DNA from: Variovorax sp. WS11
Lineage (GTDB): Bacteria; Pseudomonadota; Gammaproteobacteria; Burkholderiales; Burkholderiaceae_C
Direction: 5' to 3'
Assembly (NCBI RefSeq): GCF_010499245.1
Contig: NZ_JAAGOW010000004.1
Span: forward strand, 682,001-746,000
DNA: 64,000 bases
The position numbers and the translations under genes were made by a program. A model generated the notes under the pieces. It did no database searches and had not been told where the DNA came from. It was given only the letters and a program-made list of their open reading frames with translations. Below are positions 34,549-44,140 of the stretch, one piece after another (position 1 is the stretch's first letter; every line of letters starts with the position of its first letter).

Positions 34549-35808
34549 ATGGACCAGAGCAAACGCAAGCTGCTCGCCGCCGTTGCAGGCGCCACCGGCG
34601 CGGCGGCCCTCGGCGCAGGCGTTCCAGCCTTTGCGCAGCAGACCCCGATCAGGATCGGCACCAGCATCGCTCAGACCGGCGGGCTTGGTGCCGGGGGCAA
34701 GGCCTCACTGCTGGCGGTCCGGATCTGGGCCGAGGACGTCAACTCACGCGGCGGCCTGCTGGGGCGCCGGGTCGAGATCGTTTCCTATGACGACCAGTCC
34801 AGTCCAGCGAACGTGCCCGCCATCTACGCGAAGCTGCTGGATATCGACAAGGTCGATCTGCTCATCGCGCCGCTCGGCACCAACCCGAACGCGCCGCTCA
34901 TGCCGATCGCGAAGCAACGCGATCTGCTGGTGATGGGCAACTTCTCCTTCGACGCAAACGCCACGATCCGGCACGACAAGTGGTTCAACAACGCGCCCTG
35001 GGGCGCGGGTGCGCGCGCCTGGGCGCAACCATTTCTTGAAGTGGGACGCCGGCTGGGCGGCAAGACGGTGGCCTTCGTTGCCGCCGATGGCGAGTTCCAG
35101 CAGAACCTGGTCAACGGCGCGCGTGTGTTGGCCAAGGCCATGGGGCTGCAGACGGTCTATGACCAGAGCTATCCCCCCAACACGACCGATTTCTCTTCGG
35201 TCGTGCGCGCGCTCCGCAGCGCCAGGCCCGACATCGTGTTCATCTCGTCCTACCCCACCGAGTCGGTGGCGATCGTGCGCTCGGTGAGGGAGGTCGGCTT
35301 GGGCAGCCAGGCGAAGCTGGTCGGCGGTGGCATGGGCGGGATGCAGTTCGGCCCGCTGATGGAAACGCTCGGCTCCCAGCTCAACGGGTTTGTGAACTTC
35401 CATACCTTCGTACCCGAGAAGACGATGCTGTCGCCGGATATACGAGCGTTCCTGAAACGGTACACCCAGCGTGCTGCTGAAGAGAAGGTCGACCCGCTCG
35501 GCTTCTATCAACCACCGTTCAACTACGCCATCGGCCAGATGCTCGAACAAGCCGTGACGAGCACCAGGAGCCTGGACCACAAGAGGCTGGCCGACTACAT
35601 CCGGACGAACGAGATGAAGACGATCGTGGGCAACTTCCGTTACGACGCGGTGGGCGAGTGGGCCGATCCGCAACTGCTGATGATTCAGTTTCGAGGGCTG
35701 GTGGACCGCAGCATCGATCAGTTCCGGCAGGAAGGTCGTCAGGTGATCCTTGCGCCGGGGCGCCTCAGGTCGGGCGACCCGGTCCCGTTCGCCGATGCGC
35801 GCAAGTAG
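34549..35808 (+). CDS. Branched-chain amino-acid type ABC transporter, periplasmic binding protein
   Basis: This 419-residue HAAT-family binding protein has an N-terminal signal (KLLAAVAGATGAAALGAGVP, cut near AFAQQ). The mature start IRIGTSIAQTGGLG and EDVNSRGGLLGRRVEIVSYD are characteristic. It is the first gene of a complete SBP-permease-permease-ATPase-ATPase operon. The ligand is unknown. Confidence 0.9.
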   Translation: MDQSKRKLLAAVAGATGAAALGAGVPAFAQQTPIRIGTSIAQTGGLGAGGKASLLAVRIWAEDVNSRGGLLGRRVEIVSYDDQSSPANVPAIYAKLLDIDKVDLLIAPLGTNPNAPLMPIAKQRDLLVMGNFSFDANATIRHDKWFNNAPWGAGARAWAQPFLEVGRRLGGKTVAFVAADGEFQQNLVNGARVLAKAMGLQTVYDQSYPPNTTDFSSVVRALRSARPDIVFISSYPTESVAIVRSVREVGLGSQAKLVGGGMGGMQFGPLMETLGSQLNGFVNFHTFVPEKTMLSPDIRAFLKRYTQRAAEEKVDPLGFYQPPFNYAIGQMLEQAVTSTRSLDHKRLADYIRTNEMKTIVGNFRYDAVGEWADPQLLMIQFRGLVDRSIDQFRQEGRQVILAPGRLRSGDPVPFADARK

Positions 35809-35874
35809 CCCGGCGAAACCAACGCCGCGATCGGAATCGGCTTTGCACCATGAACAGCGAATCGACCCAACGCC

Positions 35875-36759
35875 ATGCCGCTTGAACTCTTGATCGACGC
35901 CTTCGCCCAAGGCATCCTCCTCGGCGGCTTCTATGCAGCGGTGAGCCTCGGTCTCGCCATCGCGTTCGGCATGCTGGACGTGCCGCATGTCGCACACCCT
36001 ACCGTCCTCGTGCTCGGCGCCTATGGCACCTATCTGGCCAGCCAGTTCGGCATGGATCCCCTGCTGGCCGGGCTGATGCTGATGCCGCTCTTCTTCATCC
36101 TGGGCGTCGGGCTCTATCGCTTCTACCATGTGACGTTCGAGCGGCGCGGTTCCGATCAGGGCCTGCGCGGAATCACTTTCTTCTTCGGCTTCGCCTTCGT
36201 CATCGAAGTCCTGCTGATCCTGCTGTTCGGCGTGGATCAGCGCCTCGTCCAGGCGCCGTACATCGGTAAGAGCCTGGCCATTGGCGACGACCTGCGCCTG
36301 CCTTGGCGGATGATTGCCGCACTCGTCGTCGCGCTGGCCATGGTGGGTGCACTGCATGTCTTCTTCGCCAGGAGTTTCGCTGGCCGTGCCATCAAGGCTG
36401 TTGCCCAGGATGAGGTGGCGCTCCAGCTGATAGGTGCCGATCCCGTCAAGGTCAAGCGCCTGGCCTTTGGCCTCGCCACGGCTGCGGCGGCAATGGCGGG
36501 TGCGCTGCTGATCGTCGTCGGCCCGGTGGATCCGCAGCTAGGCCGGCTCTACATCGGCCGCACGTTCTGCGTCGTCGTCCTTGCCGGCATGGGCAGCGTG
36601 TGGGGCACCTTGGTCGCGGGGTTGATTCTGGGAATCGCTGAATCGGTGGTGCTGGGTTCCGGCAGCACCACGTGGACGCCGGCCGTTGCATTCGGGCTTC
36701 TCCTCGTGGCGTTGGCCTTGCGGCCTGCCGGTCTGTTCGGTCGAGGAGCGCGCGCATGA
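35875..36759 (+). CDS. ABC transporter permease, LivH-type
   Basis: The protein has 294 residues and about eight membrane segments. FAQGILLGGFYAAVSLGLAI opens the family fold, and AVAQDEVALQLIGADPVKVK is the EAA-like cytoplasmic loop. In the usual GxVNFAHG position it reads LDVPHVAHPTVLVLGAYG, an uncommon variant. The stop overlaps the next start (ATGA). Confidence 0.88.
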   Translation: MPLELLIDAFAQGILLGGFYAAVSLGLAIAFGMLDVPHVAHPTVLVLGAYGTYLASQFGMDPLLAGLMLMPLFFILGVGLYRFYHVTFERRGSDQGLRGITFFFGFAFVIEVLLILLFGVDQRLVQAPYIGKSLAIGDDLRLPWRMIAALVVALAMVGALHVFFARSFAGRAIKAVAQDEVALQLIGADPVKVKRLAFGLATAAAAMAGALLIVVGPVDPQLGRLYIGRTFCVVVLAGMGSVWGTLVAGLILGIAESVVLGSGSTTWTPAVAFGLLLVALALRPAGLFGRGARA

Positions 36760-37712
36760 CAGCCAATCTCCGCTTCGCCGCCGGGGCCGGACTGCTGCTG
36801 GCTGCCGTGTACGGGGCAACCGCAACCGTGTCGAACGAATACCTCTTCTTCGCAGGGTACATGGCGCTGCAGTTCGTCGTGTTGGCGACCGCATGGAACA
36901 TCCTGGGCGGTTACGTCGGCTACGTGAACTTCGGCTCGGCCGCGTTCTTCGCCGTCGGTGCCTATACCGCTGTCGCGTTCGGCAAGGGGCTGGACGCGCC
37001 GCTGCCGCTTCAGATTCTGGCAGGGGCCATGGCTGCCGGCGTTCTGGGGCTGGTCGTTGGCCTGATGACAATGCGACTGCGCGGCATCTACTTCTCGATT
37101 GCCACCATCGCGATGTCGATCGTGATCGAGACGGCCGTCATCAACTGGAGCTATGTGGGCGGGGCGCGTGGGCTGGCACTGGAGCGCCCACCTTCGGCAC
37201 TGCTGTTCGACAGCTACTTGAAGTGGCTGTTCTTCGTGATGGCCTTGCTTGCCGTGGTCGCGGTCGCTTGCGCGCGTTACGTACAGGGTTCGTGGATCGG
37301 GCGCGGCCTGCGCGCGATCAGGGACAGCGAGGAGGCGGCCGAATGCTCCGGCGTTCCGTCGATGAAGCTGAAGCTGCTGGCTTCGGCAATGTCGGGCGCG
37401 CTGATGGGTGCGGCCGGTGCGCCGTTCAGCATGTACCTTTCGTTCATCGAGCCCAACGTTGCGTTCAGCCTCAACATCGCGATCTACGCGATGGCCATGC
37501 CCATCGTCGGCGGGATGGCGCACTGGAGCGGACCGGTGATCGGCGCTGTCCTGCTTGGCATTCTGCTGCAGCTTGTCACCGTGACACTGTCGGCAGAAGC
37601 CGCGGTCCTCTCGATCGGCGTACTGCTCCTCGTGGTCGTGGTCGCAGCGCCCGACGGGCTGCTCGGCCTGTGGCGCAAGACCCGCGCCCGGCTTGCACCG
37701 GAGGTGTCATGA
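36756..37712 (+). CDS. ABC transporter permease, LivM-type
   Basis: This 318-residue membrane protein contains ATAWNILGGYVGYVNFGSAA and an EAA-like loop RDSEEAAECSGVPSMKLK. ATG at 36756 overlaps the stop of the LivH-type gene, and its own stop overlaps the next ATPase start, so the operon is tightly coupled. Confidence 0.9.
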   Translation: MTANLRFAAGAGLLLAAVYGATATVSNEYLFFAGYMALQFVVLATAWNILGGYVGYVNFGSAAFFAVGAYTAVAFGKGLDAPLPLQILAGAMAAGVLGLVVGLMTMRLRGIYFSIATIAMSIVIETAVINWSYVGGARGLALERPPSALLFDSYLKWLFFVMALLAVVAVACARYVQGSWIGRGLRAIRDSEEAAECSGVPSMKLKLLASAMSGALMGAAGAPFSMYLSFIEPNVAFSLNIAIYAMAMPIVGGMAHWSGPVIGAVLLGILLQLVTVTLSAEAAVLSIGVLLLVVVVAAPDGLLGLWRKTRARLAPEVS

Positions 37713-38443
37713 CAGTTCCCTTGTTGCGCATCGAAGGCGTCGTGAAACGCTTCGGCGGCTTCGCGGCCTTGTCGGAAGTCTCCCTTGGCGTGGCGGCGGG
37801 CGAGCGCCTCGGTCTGATTGGCCCAAACGGCTCCGGCAAGACCACCTTGATGAGTTGCATCACGGGAACGCTCCGGAACGACTCAGGCTCCATTCGACTG
37901 CGCGACCAGGAGATCTGCAGGCTGCCCGCACATCGTCGTTCGTACCTGGGGATCGCGCGCACTTTCCAGATTCCCCGGCCGTTCCGCAGCATGACGCTGC
38001 TGGAGAACCTCGTCGTGCCGCTGCAGTATGTGGCGCAGAGAAGCGGCAAGCGGATGGCCGAAGCGGAGGCGCGCGCGCACGCCCTGCTGGGAAGGGTGGG
38101 CCTGGCTTCGAAGGCGCAGACGGTGTCCGGACTGCTGACGCAGGTGGAGCTGCGCAAGATGGAGCTTGCGCGCGCCATGGCCGCGGAGCCGAAGCTGCTC
38201 ATCTCCGATGAAGCCATGGCCGGGTTGTCGGGATCGGAGGTCGACGAGATCATCGACCTCCTCCTGGCGTTGAATGAGGGCGGCGTCACGATCATCATGA
38301 TCGAGCACATCATGCAGGCGGTGATGCGCTTCTCGCAGCGCGTGGCATGCCTGGCCGCCGGGCAGATCATCTGCCAGGGCACGCCCTACGAGGTCATGCA
38401 GGACCCGTACGTACAGCGCGCCTATCTGGGGAGCACGTCGTGA
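37709..38443 (+). CDS. ABC transporter ATP-binding protein, LivG-type
   Basis: This is a 244-residue ATPase with Walker A GPNGSGKTT, a degenerate signature TQVELRKMELARAM, Walker B LLISDEAMAGL and H-loop IEHIM. The same style of signature degeneration is seen in the first transporter's LivG-type protein (12747-13493). ATG at 37709 overlaps the permease stop. Confidence 0.9.
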   Translation: MTVPLLRIEGVVKRFGGFAALSEVSLGVAAGERLGLIGPNGSGKTTLMSCITGTLRNDSGSIRLRDQEICRLPAHRRSYLGIARTFQIPRPFRSMTLLENLVVPLQYVAQRSGKRMAEAEARAHALLGRVGLASKAQTVSGLLTQVELRKMELARAMAAEPKLLISDEAMAGLSGSEVDEIIDLLLALNEGGVTIIMIEHIMQAVMRFSQRVACLAAGQIICQGTPYEVMQDPYVQRAYLGSTS

Positions 38444-39177
38444 GCATCAAGTTGACCGTGCGCGACCTGCATGCCGGCTACGGTGCGGTACGCGCGTTGA
38501 TGGGCGTTTCGTTGAACCTGAATCAGGGCGAGACGGTTGCGTTGCTGGGCACTAACGGCAACGGCAAGAGCACGCTTCTGAAATGCCTGATGGGCATGGT
38601 GAAGCCGACCCATGGCGAGATCGCGCTGGAAGTCGACGGCTGCGTTCACAACCTCGTCGGCATGCCGACCCAGGAGATCGTCGGCCTCGGCATCGCGATG
38701 GTGCCCGAAGGGCGCCGCCTGTTCGGCAGGATGTCCGTTGAGGAAAATCTGCTTCTGGGTGCCTTCCGTCCCCTGGCGCGGCCCTGCATTGCGCGCAGCC
38801 TCGAGTTCTGCTTCGAAACGTTCCCGGTCCTGAAAGATAGGCGGCATCAGCTGGCGGAAACCATGTCGGGCGGGCAGCAGCAGATGCTGGCGATCGCGCG
38901 CGCGTTGATGGGAGAACCCAGGATCCTGCTCGTCGACGAGCCGTCGGTCGGTCTCTCCCCATTGCTTGTCAGTCAGGCCATTCAATCGATCGGTGCGTTG
39001 AAGGAGTCACGCGAGCTCAGCGTGTTGATGGCCGAACAGAACTTCCAGCAAGCGGTGCGCATCGCCGATCGCGGCTACCTCATCGTTCACGGCCAGATTG
39101 TTTTCGAGGGTCGCGATGTCGCCGAGCTGACGCAGAACGATCTTATCCGTGCGCGTTACCTTGGACTTTCCGAGTGA
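38440..39177 (+). CDS. ABC transporter ATP-binding protein, LivF-type
   Basis: The protein has 245 residues. Walker A is GTNGNGKST, the signature is MSGGQQQMLAIARAL and Walker B is ILLVDEPSVGLSP. A GTG at 38440 overlaps the previous stop and begins the conserved sequence. It completes the second LIV-type importer. Confidence 0.91.
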   Translation: MSIKLTVRDLHAGYGAVRALMGVSLNLNQGETVALLGTNGNGKSTLLKCLMGMVKPTHGEIALEVDGCVHNLVGMPTQEIVGLGIAMVPEGRRLFGRMSVEENLLLGAFRPLARPCIARSLEFCFETFPVLKDRRHQLAETMSGGQQQMLAIARALMGEPRILLVDEPSVGLSPLLVSQAIQSIGALKESRELSVLMAEQNFQQAVRIADRGYLIVHGQIVFEGRDVAELTQNDLIRARYLGLSE

Positions 39178-39261
39178 CGCGCAGTGCCGCTCGGCCCCGC
39201 TCACATCTATCCCCTCTTGCAACCGGCAGCGCCGAGACCGCCATACAGAAAGGAGCGCGAT

Positions 39262-40293
39262 ATGCGCAACATCCCCCTGCCATTCATATCCCGTAGGCGC
39301 TTGCTTGCGCGCTGGATGCTGACGACTCTTCCGCTGGGTGCGGGCCTGTTGGGCAGTGCCCGGGCCCATGCGGCGGCCTATCCGTCCCGCCCGATCCGGC
39401 TGATCGTTCCCTTCTCGACCGGGGCGACCGCGGACATCGTGGCACGCTTGCTTGCAGAGCGCCTGCATGCGAGCTTCGGGCAGCCCGTTGTCGTGGAGAA
39501 CAAGTCGGGTGCCGGTGGAGTCATTGGCGCAGATGCCGTGGCCAAGGCGCCTGCGGATGGGTACACCTTGCTGCTCACCACGTCGTCGACCGTGGTCATC
39601 AATCCTTCGCTGTACAAGAAACTGCCTTACGACGTGGCTCGGGACCTGGCGCCGGTCGCCCAGCTCGGGTCGCTGCCCGCGTTGCTCGTTGCGACGCCTT
39701 CGCTCCCCGTCCGCAATGTTGCCGAACTCGTTGCCTACGTTCGCAAGAACCCGGGCAAGTTGACCTATGCGTCGAACGGGCTGGGAAGCTACGCCCACGT
39801 CATGATGGAGCTGCTCAAGCATTCCACGGGAATGGAGATCGAGCACGTTCCCTATCGAGGCGGCAGTCAGGCCGACAGCGACCTGCTTGCGGGCAACGTC
39901 CATCTCATGTTCAACAGCCTTGCAGCAGCGGCTCAGCTGGTTGCGGCCGGTCGGCTCAAAGGGCTTGCGGTGAGTTCGGCACAGCGCTCACCGTTCGCGC
40001 CGGGCATTGCCGGCATGGGGGAGTCCGGCCTGGCCGAGCTGAAGGACTACGACGTCAGTTACTGGGTCGGCCTGATGGCGCCGGCTGCAACGCCGGCTGC
40101 GATCGTGCACTCGCTCAACACGGAGGCCAATGCCTGGCTTCGGACCGACCAGGCCCGGGAGAGGCTGTCCGCTAGAAAGATCGTGGCGGCTCCCTCGACC
40201 TCACCCGAGGACATGAAGGATCAGATCCGCGCCGAGATGGCCTATTGGGCCAAGGTCCTGAAGGATTCGAAGGTGGAACTGCAGAGCTACTAG
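39262..40293 (+). CDS. Tripartite tricarboxylate transporter binding protein (Bug/TctC family)
   Basis: This 343-residue protein has a Tat-like or Sec signal (SRRRLLARWMLTTLPLGAG, cut near AHAA). The mature part contains YPSRPIRLIVPFSTGATADI and the GAGGVIGADAVAKAPADGYT loop typical of Bug proteins. AAGGAG precedes the ATG. No TctA or TctB membrane genes accompany it. It may bind a dicarboxylate-like intermediate, act as a sensor or work with remote membrane subunits. Confidence 0.9.
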   Translation: MRNIPLPFISRRRLLARWMLTTLPLGAGLLGSARAHAAAYPSRPIRLIVPFSTGATADIVARLLAERLHASFGQPVVVENKSGAGGVIGADAVAKAPADGYTLLLTTSSTVVINPSLYKKLPYDVARDLAPVAQLGSLPALLVATPSLPVRNVAELVAYVRKNPGKLTYASNGLGSYAHVMMELLKHSTGMEIEHVPYRGGSQADSDLLAGNVHLMFNSLAAAAQLVAAGRLKGLAVSSAQRSPFAPGIAGMGESGLAELKDYDVSYWVGLMAPAATPAAIVHSLNTEANAWLRTDQARERLSARKIVAAPSTSPEDMKDQIRAEMAYWAKVLKDSKVELQSY

Positions 40294-40345
40294 GCCTCAG
40301 CGGGCATTCCTTCGTTTTGCGCTCACCTCACAGCAGGCCACTGAC

Positions 40346-40777
40346 ATGACTTCAGCCTTCACCGCTTTCGATGCACCCTACCGGCCGATACGAGCCGGTC
40401 TCTTTCAGCATGACCCTCCAGCGCTGCTTGGATCCGTGTGTCCGGATTGCAGCACCAGGGTCTTCCCTGCGCGGGACTTCTGCCCGCACTGCCATACCCA
40501 TACCGCACCGGAATCTTGCGTTCTTTCCAACCAGGGGGCGGTGTTTGCCTTCACCATCATTCACCAGGCACCCGCCGGTCGCGCCACCCCTTACGTGCTC
40601 GCGTTGGTGGACCTCGAGGATCGTGTGCGTGTCATGGCGCAGGTGAACGCAGCGCCTCAGAGCATCTTCATCGGTCAGCCCATTTCGTTGATGTTCACCC
40701 AGGTCGGCACCGACGAGGGCATGCCGATCGTTGGCTACGTGGTGGTCCCGCAGGATTGCAGAGAAGGGAATTCGTGA
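40346..40777 (+). CDS. DUF35 OB-fold protein with zinc ribbon
   Basis: This 143-residue protein carries an N-terminal rubredoxin-like zinc ribbon with Cys32, Cys35, Cys46 and Cys49, followed by an OB-fold (GAVFAFTIIHQAPAG, VRVMAQVN). DUF35 proteins form complexes with thiolase-like enzymes, for example in steroid side-chain retro-aldolases and in archaeal thiolase/HMG-CoA synthase. It overlaps the following SCP2-type thiolase start by one base (TGATG), so the two almost certainly form a complex. Confidence 0.88.
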   Translation: MTSAFTAFDAPYRPIRAGLFQHDPPALLGSVCPDCSTRVFPARDFCPHCHTHTAPESCVLSNQGAVFAFTIIHQAPAGRATPYVLALVDLEDRVRVMAQVNAAPQSIFIGQPISLMFTQVGTDEGMPIVGYVVVPQDCREGNS

Positions 40778-41925
40778 TGGCTTCAACCTTTGTCGCCGGC
40801 GTCGGCATGGTCCGTTTTGGGCGGTTTGGCCCGGAAGTGAGCTTTGAAAAGCTGGCTGCAGGCGCCGCTCGAGCTGCCATGAAGGACGCAGGCGCTGAGC
40901 GCAAGCATGTGCAGGCCGTCTACCTCGGGCATGTCTTTGGCGGTCCGGTTGCCGGCCAGCGCGTCGCTGCCGAGCTGGGTCTCGATGGGCTTCCAGTCAG
41001 CAACCACGAGAACTACTGCGCCAGTGGCGCCACCGCGCTGCGTGAAGCATGGATGGCCATTCGCGCGGGTGTCTACGACGTGGTGCTCGTGATCGGCGCC
41101 GAGAAGATGACGGACCGAATCAAGGGCGGCGTGGCCCCTGATCCATCCGACCTCGACGCGATGCAAGGCTTCGTCATGGTGGCGGGGCACGCGCTGAGCG
41201 CGCAAAGGTACATGGCAGACCATGGGGCGACGCGGGAGCAGATTGCCATGGTGGCCGTGAAGAACCATGCCCATTCGGTCCACAACCCCTACGCGCACTA
41301 TCAGCGCGAGATCGGACTCGAGGAGGTCCTGGCCGCGAGGCCGGTGGCCGACCCGCTCGGCGTGCTCGACTGCAGCCCGATCAGCGACGGTGCTGCGGCA
41401 GCTGTCGTCTGCAGTCCGGCGGGCCTCAGGCGCCTGGGCATCGCAGGCAGCCGCCCCGAGGTGCGAGGCATCGGCCTCGTGAGCGGGACCCTGCGCACCG
41501 GTCTCTACGATCTCAACGAAGAGGACATATCGAGGCGCGCCGGCCAGCAGGCTTTCGAGCTCGCGGGTGTGGAGCCGCAGGACATCGACCTCGTGGAGAT
41601 GCACGACTGCTTCACCATCGCGGAGATCGTGCGCATGGAAGGGCTGGGCCTCATTCCGCGCGGCGAAGGTGCCGCGTGGACGGCGAGCGGTCGCACGTCG
41701 GTGGGCGGCACGCTGCCCGTCAATCCGAGCGGGGGCTTGCTTTCGCGCGGACACCCCGTTGGAGCGACCGGCATGGCGCAGGTCTGCGAGGTCTACTGGC
41801 AGTTGACGGGCCAGGCCGGCGCGCGCCAGGTCGAGGGCGCACGGCTGGCTCTTGCGTACTGCAAGGGTGGCACCGTGAGCGGAACCGATGGCGGCTCTGT
41901 GACTACCGTCGTTGTTTCGACTTGA
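40777..41925 (+). CDS. SCP2-type thiolase, partner of DUF35 protein
   Basis: The protein has 382 residues. NYCASGATALREA carries the nucleophile cysteine, VEMHDCFTIAE the HDCF motif of SCP2-type thiolases, SRGHPVGATG the catalytic His, and LAYCKGGTVSG a second cysteine. The active site therefore looks complete. With DUF35 it could perform thiolysis or a retro-aldol cleavage of a branched acyl-CoA. The GAAGGG Shine-Dalgarno and overlap support the start at 40777. Confidence 0.88.
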   Translation: MASTFVAGVGMVRFGRFGPEVSFEKLAAGAARAAMKDAGAERKHVQAVYLGHVFGGPVAGQRVAAELGLDGLPVSNHENYCASGATALREAWMAIRAGVYDVVLVIGAEKMTDRIKGGVAPDPSDLDAMQGFVMVAGHALSAQRYMADHGATREQIAMVAVKNHAHSVHNPYAHYQREIGLEEVLAARPVADPLGVLDCSPISDGAAAAVVCSPAGLRRLGIAGSRPEVRGIGLVSGTLRTGLYDLNEEDISRRAGQQAFELAGVEPQDIDLVEMHDCFTIAEIVRMEGLGLIPRGEGAAWTASGRTSVGGTLPVNPSGGLLSRGHPVGATGMAQVCEVYWQLTGQAGARQVEGARLALAYCKGGTVSGTDGGSVTTVVVST

Positions 41926-41979
41926 AACAAGCGCCCCTGGCTGGGACCGCGCCGCGCGACACCGCCTGCATGACGCGAT

Positions 41980-42432
41980 TCAGCGTGAGCCCTCGGTGAT
42001 GCTGGTGCCCTCAGGCGTGGCGAGCAAGCTCGCTAGGGAGACAAGATGACGCCGATAGGCCTTTCGCAATCCGCGCTCGAGCTTTCCCGGTTCGACGCCT
42101 GCCGGGGTGCAGCTTGCCGACCAGCAAACTCTGGAACGTCCCGTGCCTGCGGCGTGCACGGAGAGGGTAGAGACGTAGTTCGCTGCCGGCAGCGGACCAC
42201 TCAGAAGGCAGTACACCAAATGCATGGTGCTGTCATCGAGGCTCTCCAGCCGTTCACGCAGTTCATGGTCCCCGCTCCGCACGGTTCGTACTGCTCCGAT
42301 GCCGTGCCCGGTTGCGCAGATCACCTTCAACCCGACCGTCCAGCGATCCAGGGCCGCGAAGTCGCTGACGACTTTCCATACGGCGCGAGGTGAAGCCTCG
42401 AAGACGATCTCTTCCTGCAGTTGGAGCTCCAT
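41980..42432 (-). CDS. SRPBCC-superfamily (START-like) protein
   Basis: The protein has 150 residues. The pattern EIVFEASPRAVWKVVSDFAALDRW is the start of a polyketide cyclase/dehydrase-like helix-grip fold. These small proteins bind hydrophobic ligands or act as cyclases and aromatases. Its ATG lies one base after the ligase stop (TGACATG) on the minus strand, so the two are translationally coupled. Confidence 0.82.
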   Translation of the reverse strand: MELQLQEEIVFEASPRAVWKVVSDFAALDRWTVGLKVICATGHGIGAVRTVRSGDHELRERLESLDDSTMHLVYCLLSGPLPAANYVSTLSVHAAGTGRSRVCWSASCTPAGVEPGKLERGLRKAYRRHLVSLASLLATPEGTSITEGSR

Positions 42433-42433
42433 G

Positions 42434-43987
42434 TCAAATCGCGCGTTCGCGGCCTTCCCAAAACTTGCGCCGGATCTCCCGCTTCAGCACCTTGCCAACG
42501 GCGCTTCGGGGCAGCGCGGCCCAGAACTCGACCCGCTTCGGGGCTTTCACGCTGCCGATGCGTTCCTTGCAAAGCGCGATGAGTTCTGCCTCCGTGGCGG
42601 TGACTCCTGCCTTGAGTTCCACGATGGCTGTCACTGCCTCGCCCCACTTGTCATCCGGCGCGCCGATCACGGCGCAGTCCTGCACGGACGGGTGGGTCCA
42701 GAGAATCTGTTCGACCTCCGTGGGGTATACGTTGAACCCGCCGCTGATGATCATGTCCTTCTTCCGGTCGACGATGTAGACGAATCCATCTTTATCTGTC
42801 ATGCCGATGTCGCCGGTGCGGTGCCAGCCATTGGTTGAGACTTCCGCGGTCGCCTGCGGGTTGTTGTAGTAGCCCTTCATGACCACGCTGCCACGGCACA
42901 CGACCTCGCCCCGTTCGCCCGTGGGCAACAGGCGGCCGTCATCGTCCATGATGCGGGTCCTGACGAGCGGGCCTTCGCGCCCGGCGCTCTGGAGCCGTTT
43001 GCTCAGCTCGGGGCTTTCCAGCGCTTCGACATGGTCTCTGGGCGTCAACAGGGTCGCGGTCATGGGAGCTTCCGTTTGGCCGTAGGTTTGCGCCATGACC
43101 GGCCCGAATCGCTGCATGGCCTCGCGCAGTTTCTGGACCGACATCGGGGCTCCGCCGTAGAGGAAGAATCGCAACGAGGAATAGTCGAAATCGCCCACCT
43201 TGGGATGCGACAGCATGGAATAGATCACCGTCGGGGGCAGGAACAGCGCGGAGCCCTTGTGGCGGTCGATCGCCTCCAGGATCAGGCCGGGGTCGGGGTG
43301 GGGCAGGATGACGTTGGTGCCGCCCACGGAAAGCAGGGTCGCGCACAGGTAGCCTGCGGCGTGTGTCAGCGGCGCCGCCACGATGTGCACCGGCGGACCC
43401 TCGTGGCGCATGACGATCTGGTAGGTGGCCACCATCGCTTCCCAGTTCTCGTTGGTCAGCATCACGCCTTTCGGCTTGCCTGTGGTGCCACTGGTGGTGG
43501 GCATCGAGACGACGTCCTGCGGAGAACGGGCGAAGTAGGGCTCGTCGGTCGGGCCGTCGGTCATCCACTGTTCGAGCCCCGGCCCCTGGAGGTTCTCTTC
43601 GTCCATGCAGATGCAGTGCCTGAGCGTGGGAACTGCCGCCCTGATCCGGTCGATCTCGGCCTTGATGGCGCTGTGGAAGAACAGGCACTGCACGCCCAAC
43701 AGCTTCATCACCTCGATGTTGTCGTGCACGCTGTTGCGCGCGTTGATCGGCACCCACACCAGTCCGGCGCGGATGATTCCGTACTGGCAAGCTACGCTCA
43801 GCGGATGATTGGGCGAGTAGGTGGCCACGGGAGCACCGACTTGCAAGTCCTGGCGGATCAGCCCGTTGGCGATGCGGTGCGTCAGGCGTTTCATCTCGGC
43901 GTAGGACCACCCGCGCTCGCCGTCATGCACCAGGCTTCTGCCCGGGAACACCTCGGCACCCTTGTCAAAGTAGTCGATGAGCAACAT
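42434..43987 (-). CDS. Acyl-CoA synthetase (AMP-forming)
   Basis: This 517-residue ANL ligase has PTTSGTTGKPKGVML, QTYGQTEAPM, GWHRTGDIGM, DRKKDMIISGGFNVYP and the C-terminal VGKVLKREIR lysine motif. It is of the long-chain/medium-chain fatty acid ligase type rather than the CaiC-like type of the first cluster. ATG at 43987 has a perfect GGAGG seven bases upstream. The repressor site at 44020-44035 lies just before it, so it is a likely target of the TetR protein at 44141. Confidence 0.92.
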   Translation of the reverse strand: MLLIDYFDKGAEVFPGRSLVHDGERGWSYAEMKRLTHRIANGLIRQDLQVGAPVATYSPNHPLSVACQYGIIRAGLVWVPINARNSVHDNIEVMKLLGVQCLFFHSAIKAEIDRIRAAVPTLRHCICMDEENLQGPGLEQWMTDGPTDEPYFARSPQDVVSMPTTSGTTGKPKGVMLTNENWEAMVATYQIVMRHEGPPVHIVAAPLTHAAGYLCATLLSVGGTNVILPHPDPGLILEAIDRHKGSALFLPPTVIYSMLSHPKVGDFDYSSLRFFLYGGAPMSVQKLREAMQRFGPVMAQTYGQTEAPMTATLLTPRDHVEALESPELSKRLQSAGREGPLVRTRIMDDDGRLLPTGERGEVVCRGSVVMKGYYNNPQATAEVSTNGWHRTGDIGMTDKDGFVYIVDRKKDMIISGGFNVYPTEVEQILWTHPSVQDCAVIGAPDDKWGEAVTAIVELKAGVTATEAELIALCKERIGSVKAPKRVEFWAALPRSAVGKVLKREIRRKFWEGRERAI

Positions 43988-44019
43988 TGTCACCTCCAAA
44001 TGAACTCAAAGAATCGTTA

Positions 44020-44035
44020 GTGAATCACGGTTTAC
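44020..44035. promoter_or_regulatory. TetR-type operator A (GTRAACC-N2-GGTTYAC family)
   Basis: GTGAATCACGGTTTAC is found 33 bases upstream of the ligase start on the minus strand. It matches the palindrome with one mismatch (T at position 6). Confidence 0.65.
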
Positions 44036-44100
44036 TTCTGTGTGCAAGGGCTTTTTCATGGTGCGGCGCACAAGCTGCTCGCGTGTCGGGTGGAGCAGAA

Positions 44101-44116
44101 GTAAACTGCGGGTCAC
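44101..44116. promoter_or_regulatory. TetR-type operator B
   Basis: GTAAACTGCGGGTCAC lies 25 bases upstream of the tetR start. It has two mismatches to the palindrome but keeps the outer arms. It would allow autoregulation. Confidence 0.58.
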
Positions 44117-44140
44117 ATCGGATGAACCAGAGTTGACAAG

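Noticed and set aside
34744..36357. 537-codon minus-strand open frame across the binding protein and permease
   Set aside because: Same reason: it mirrors the codon periodicity of the real plus-strand genes and has no recognisable domain.
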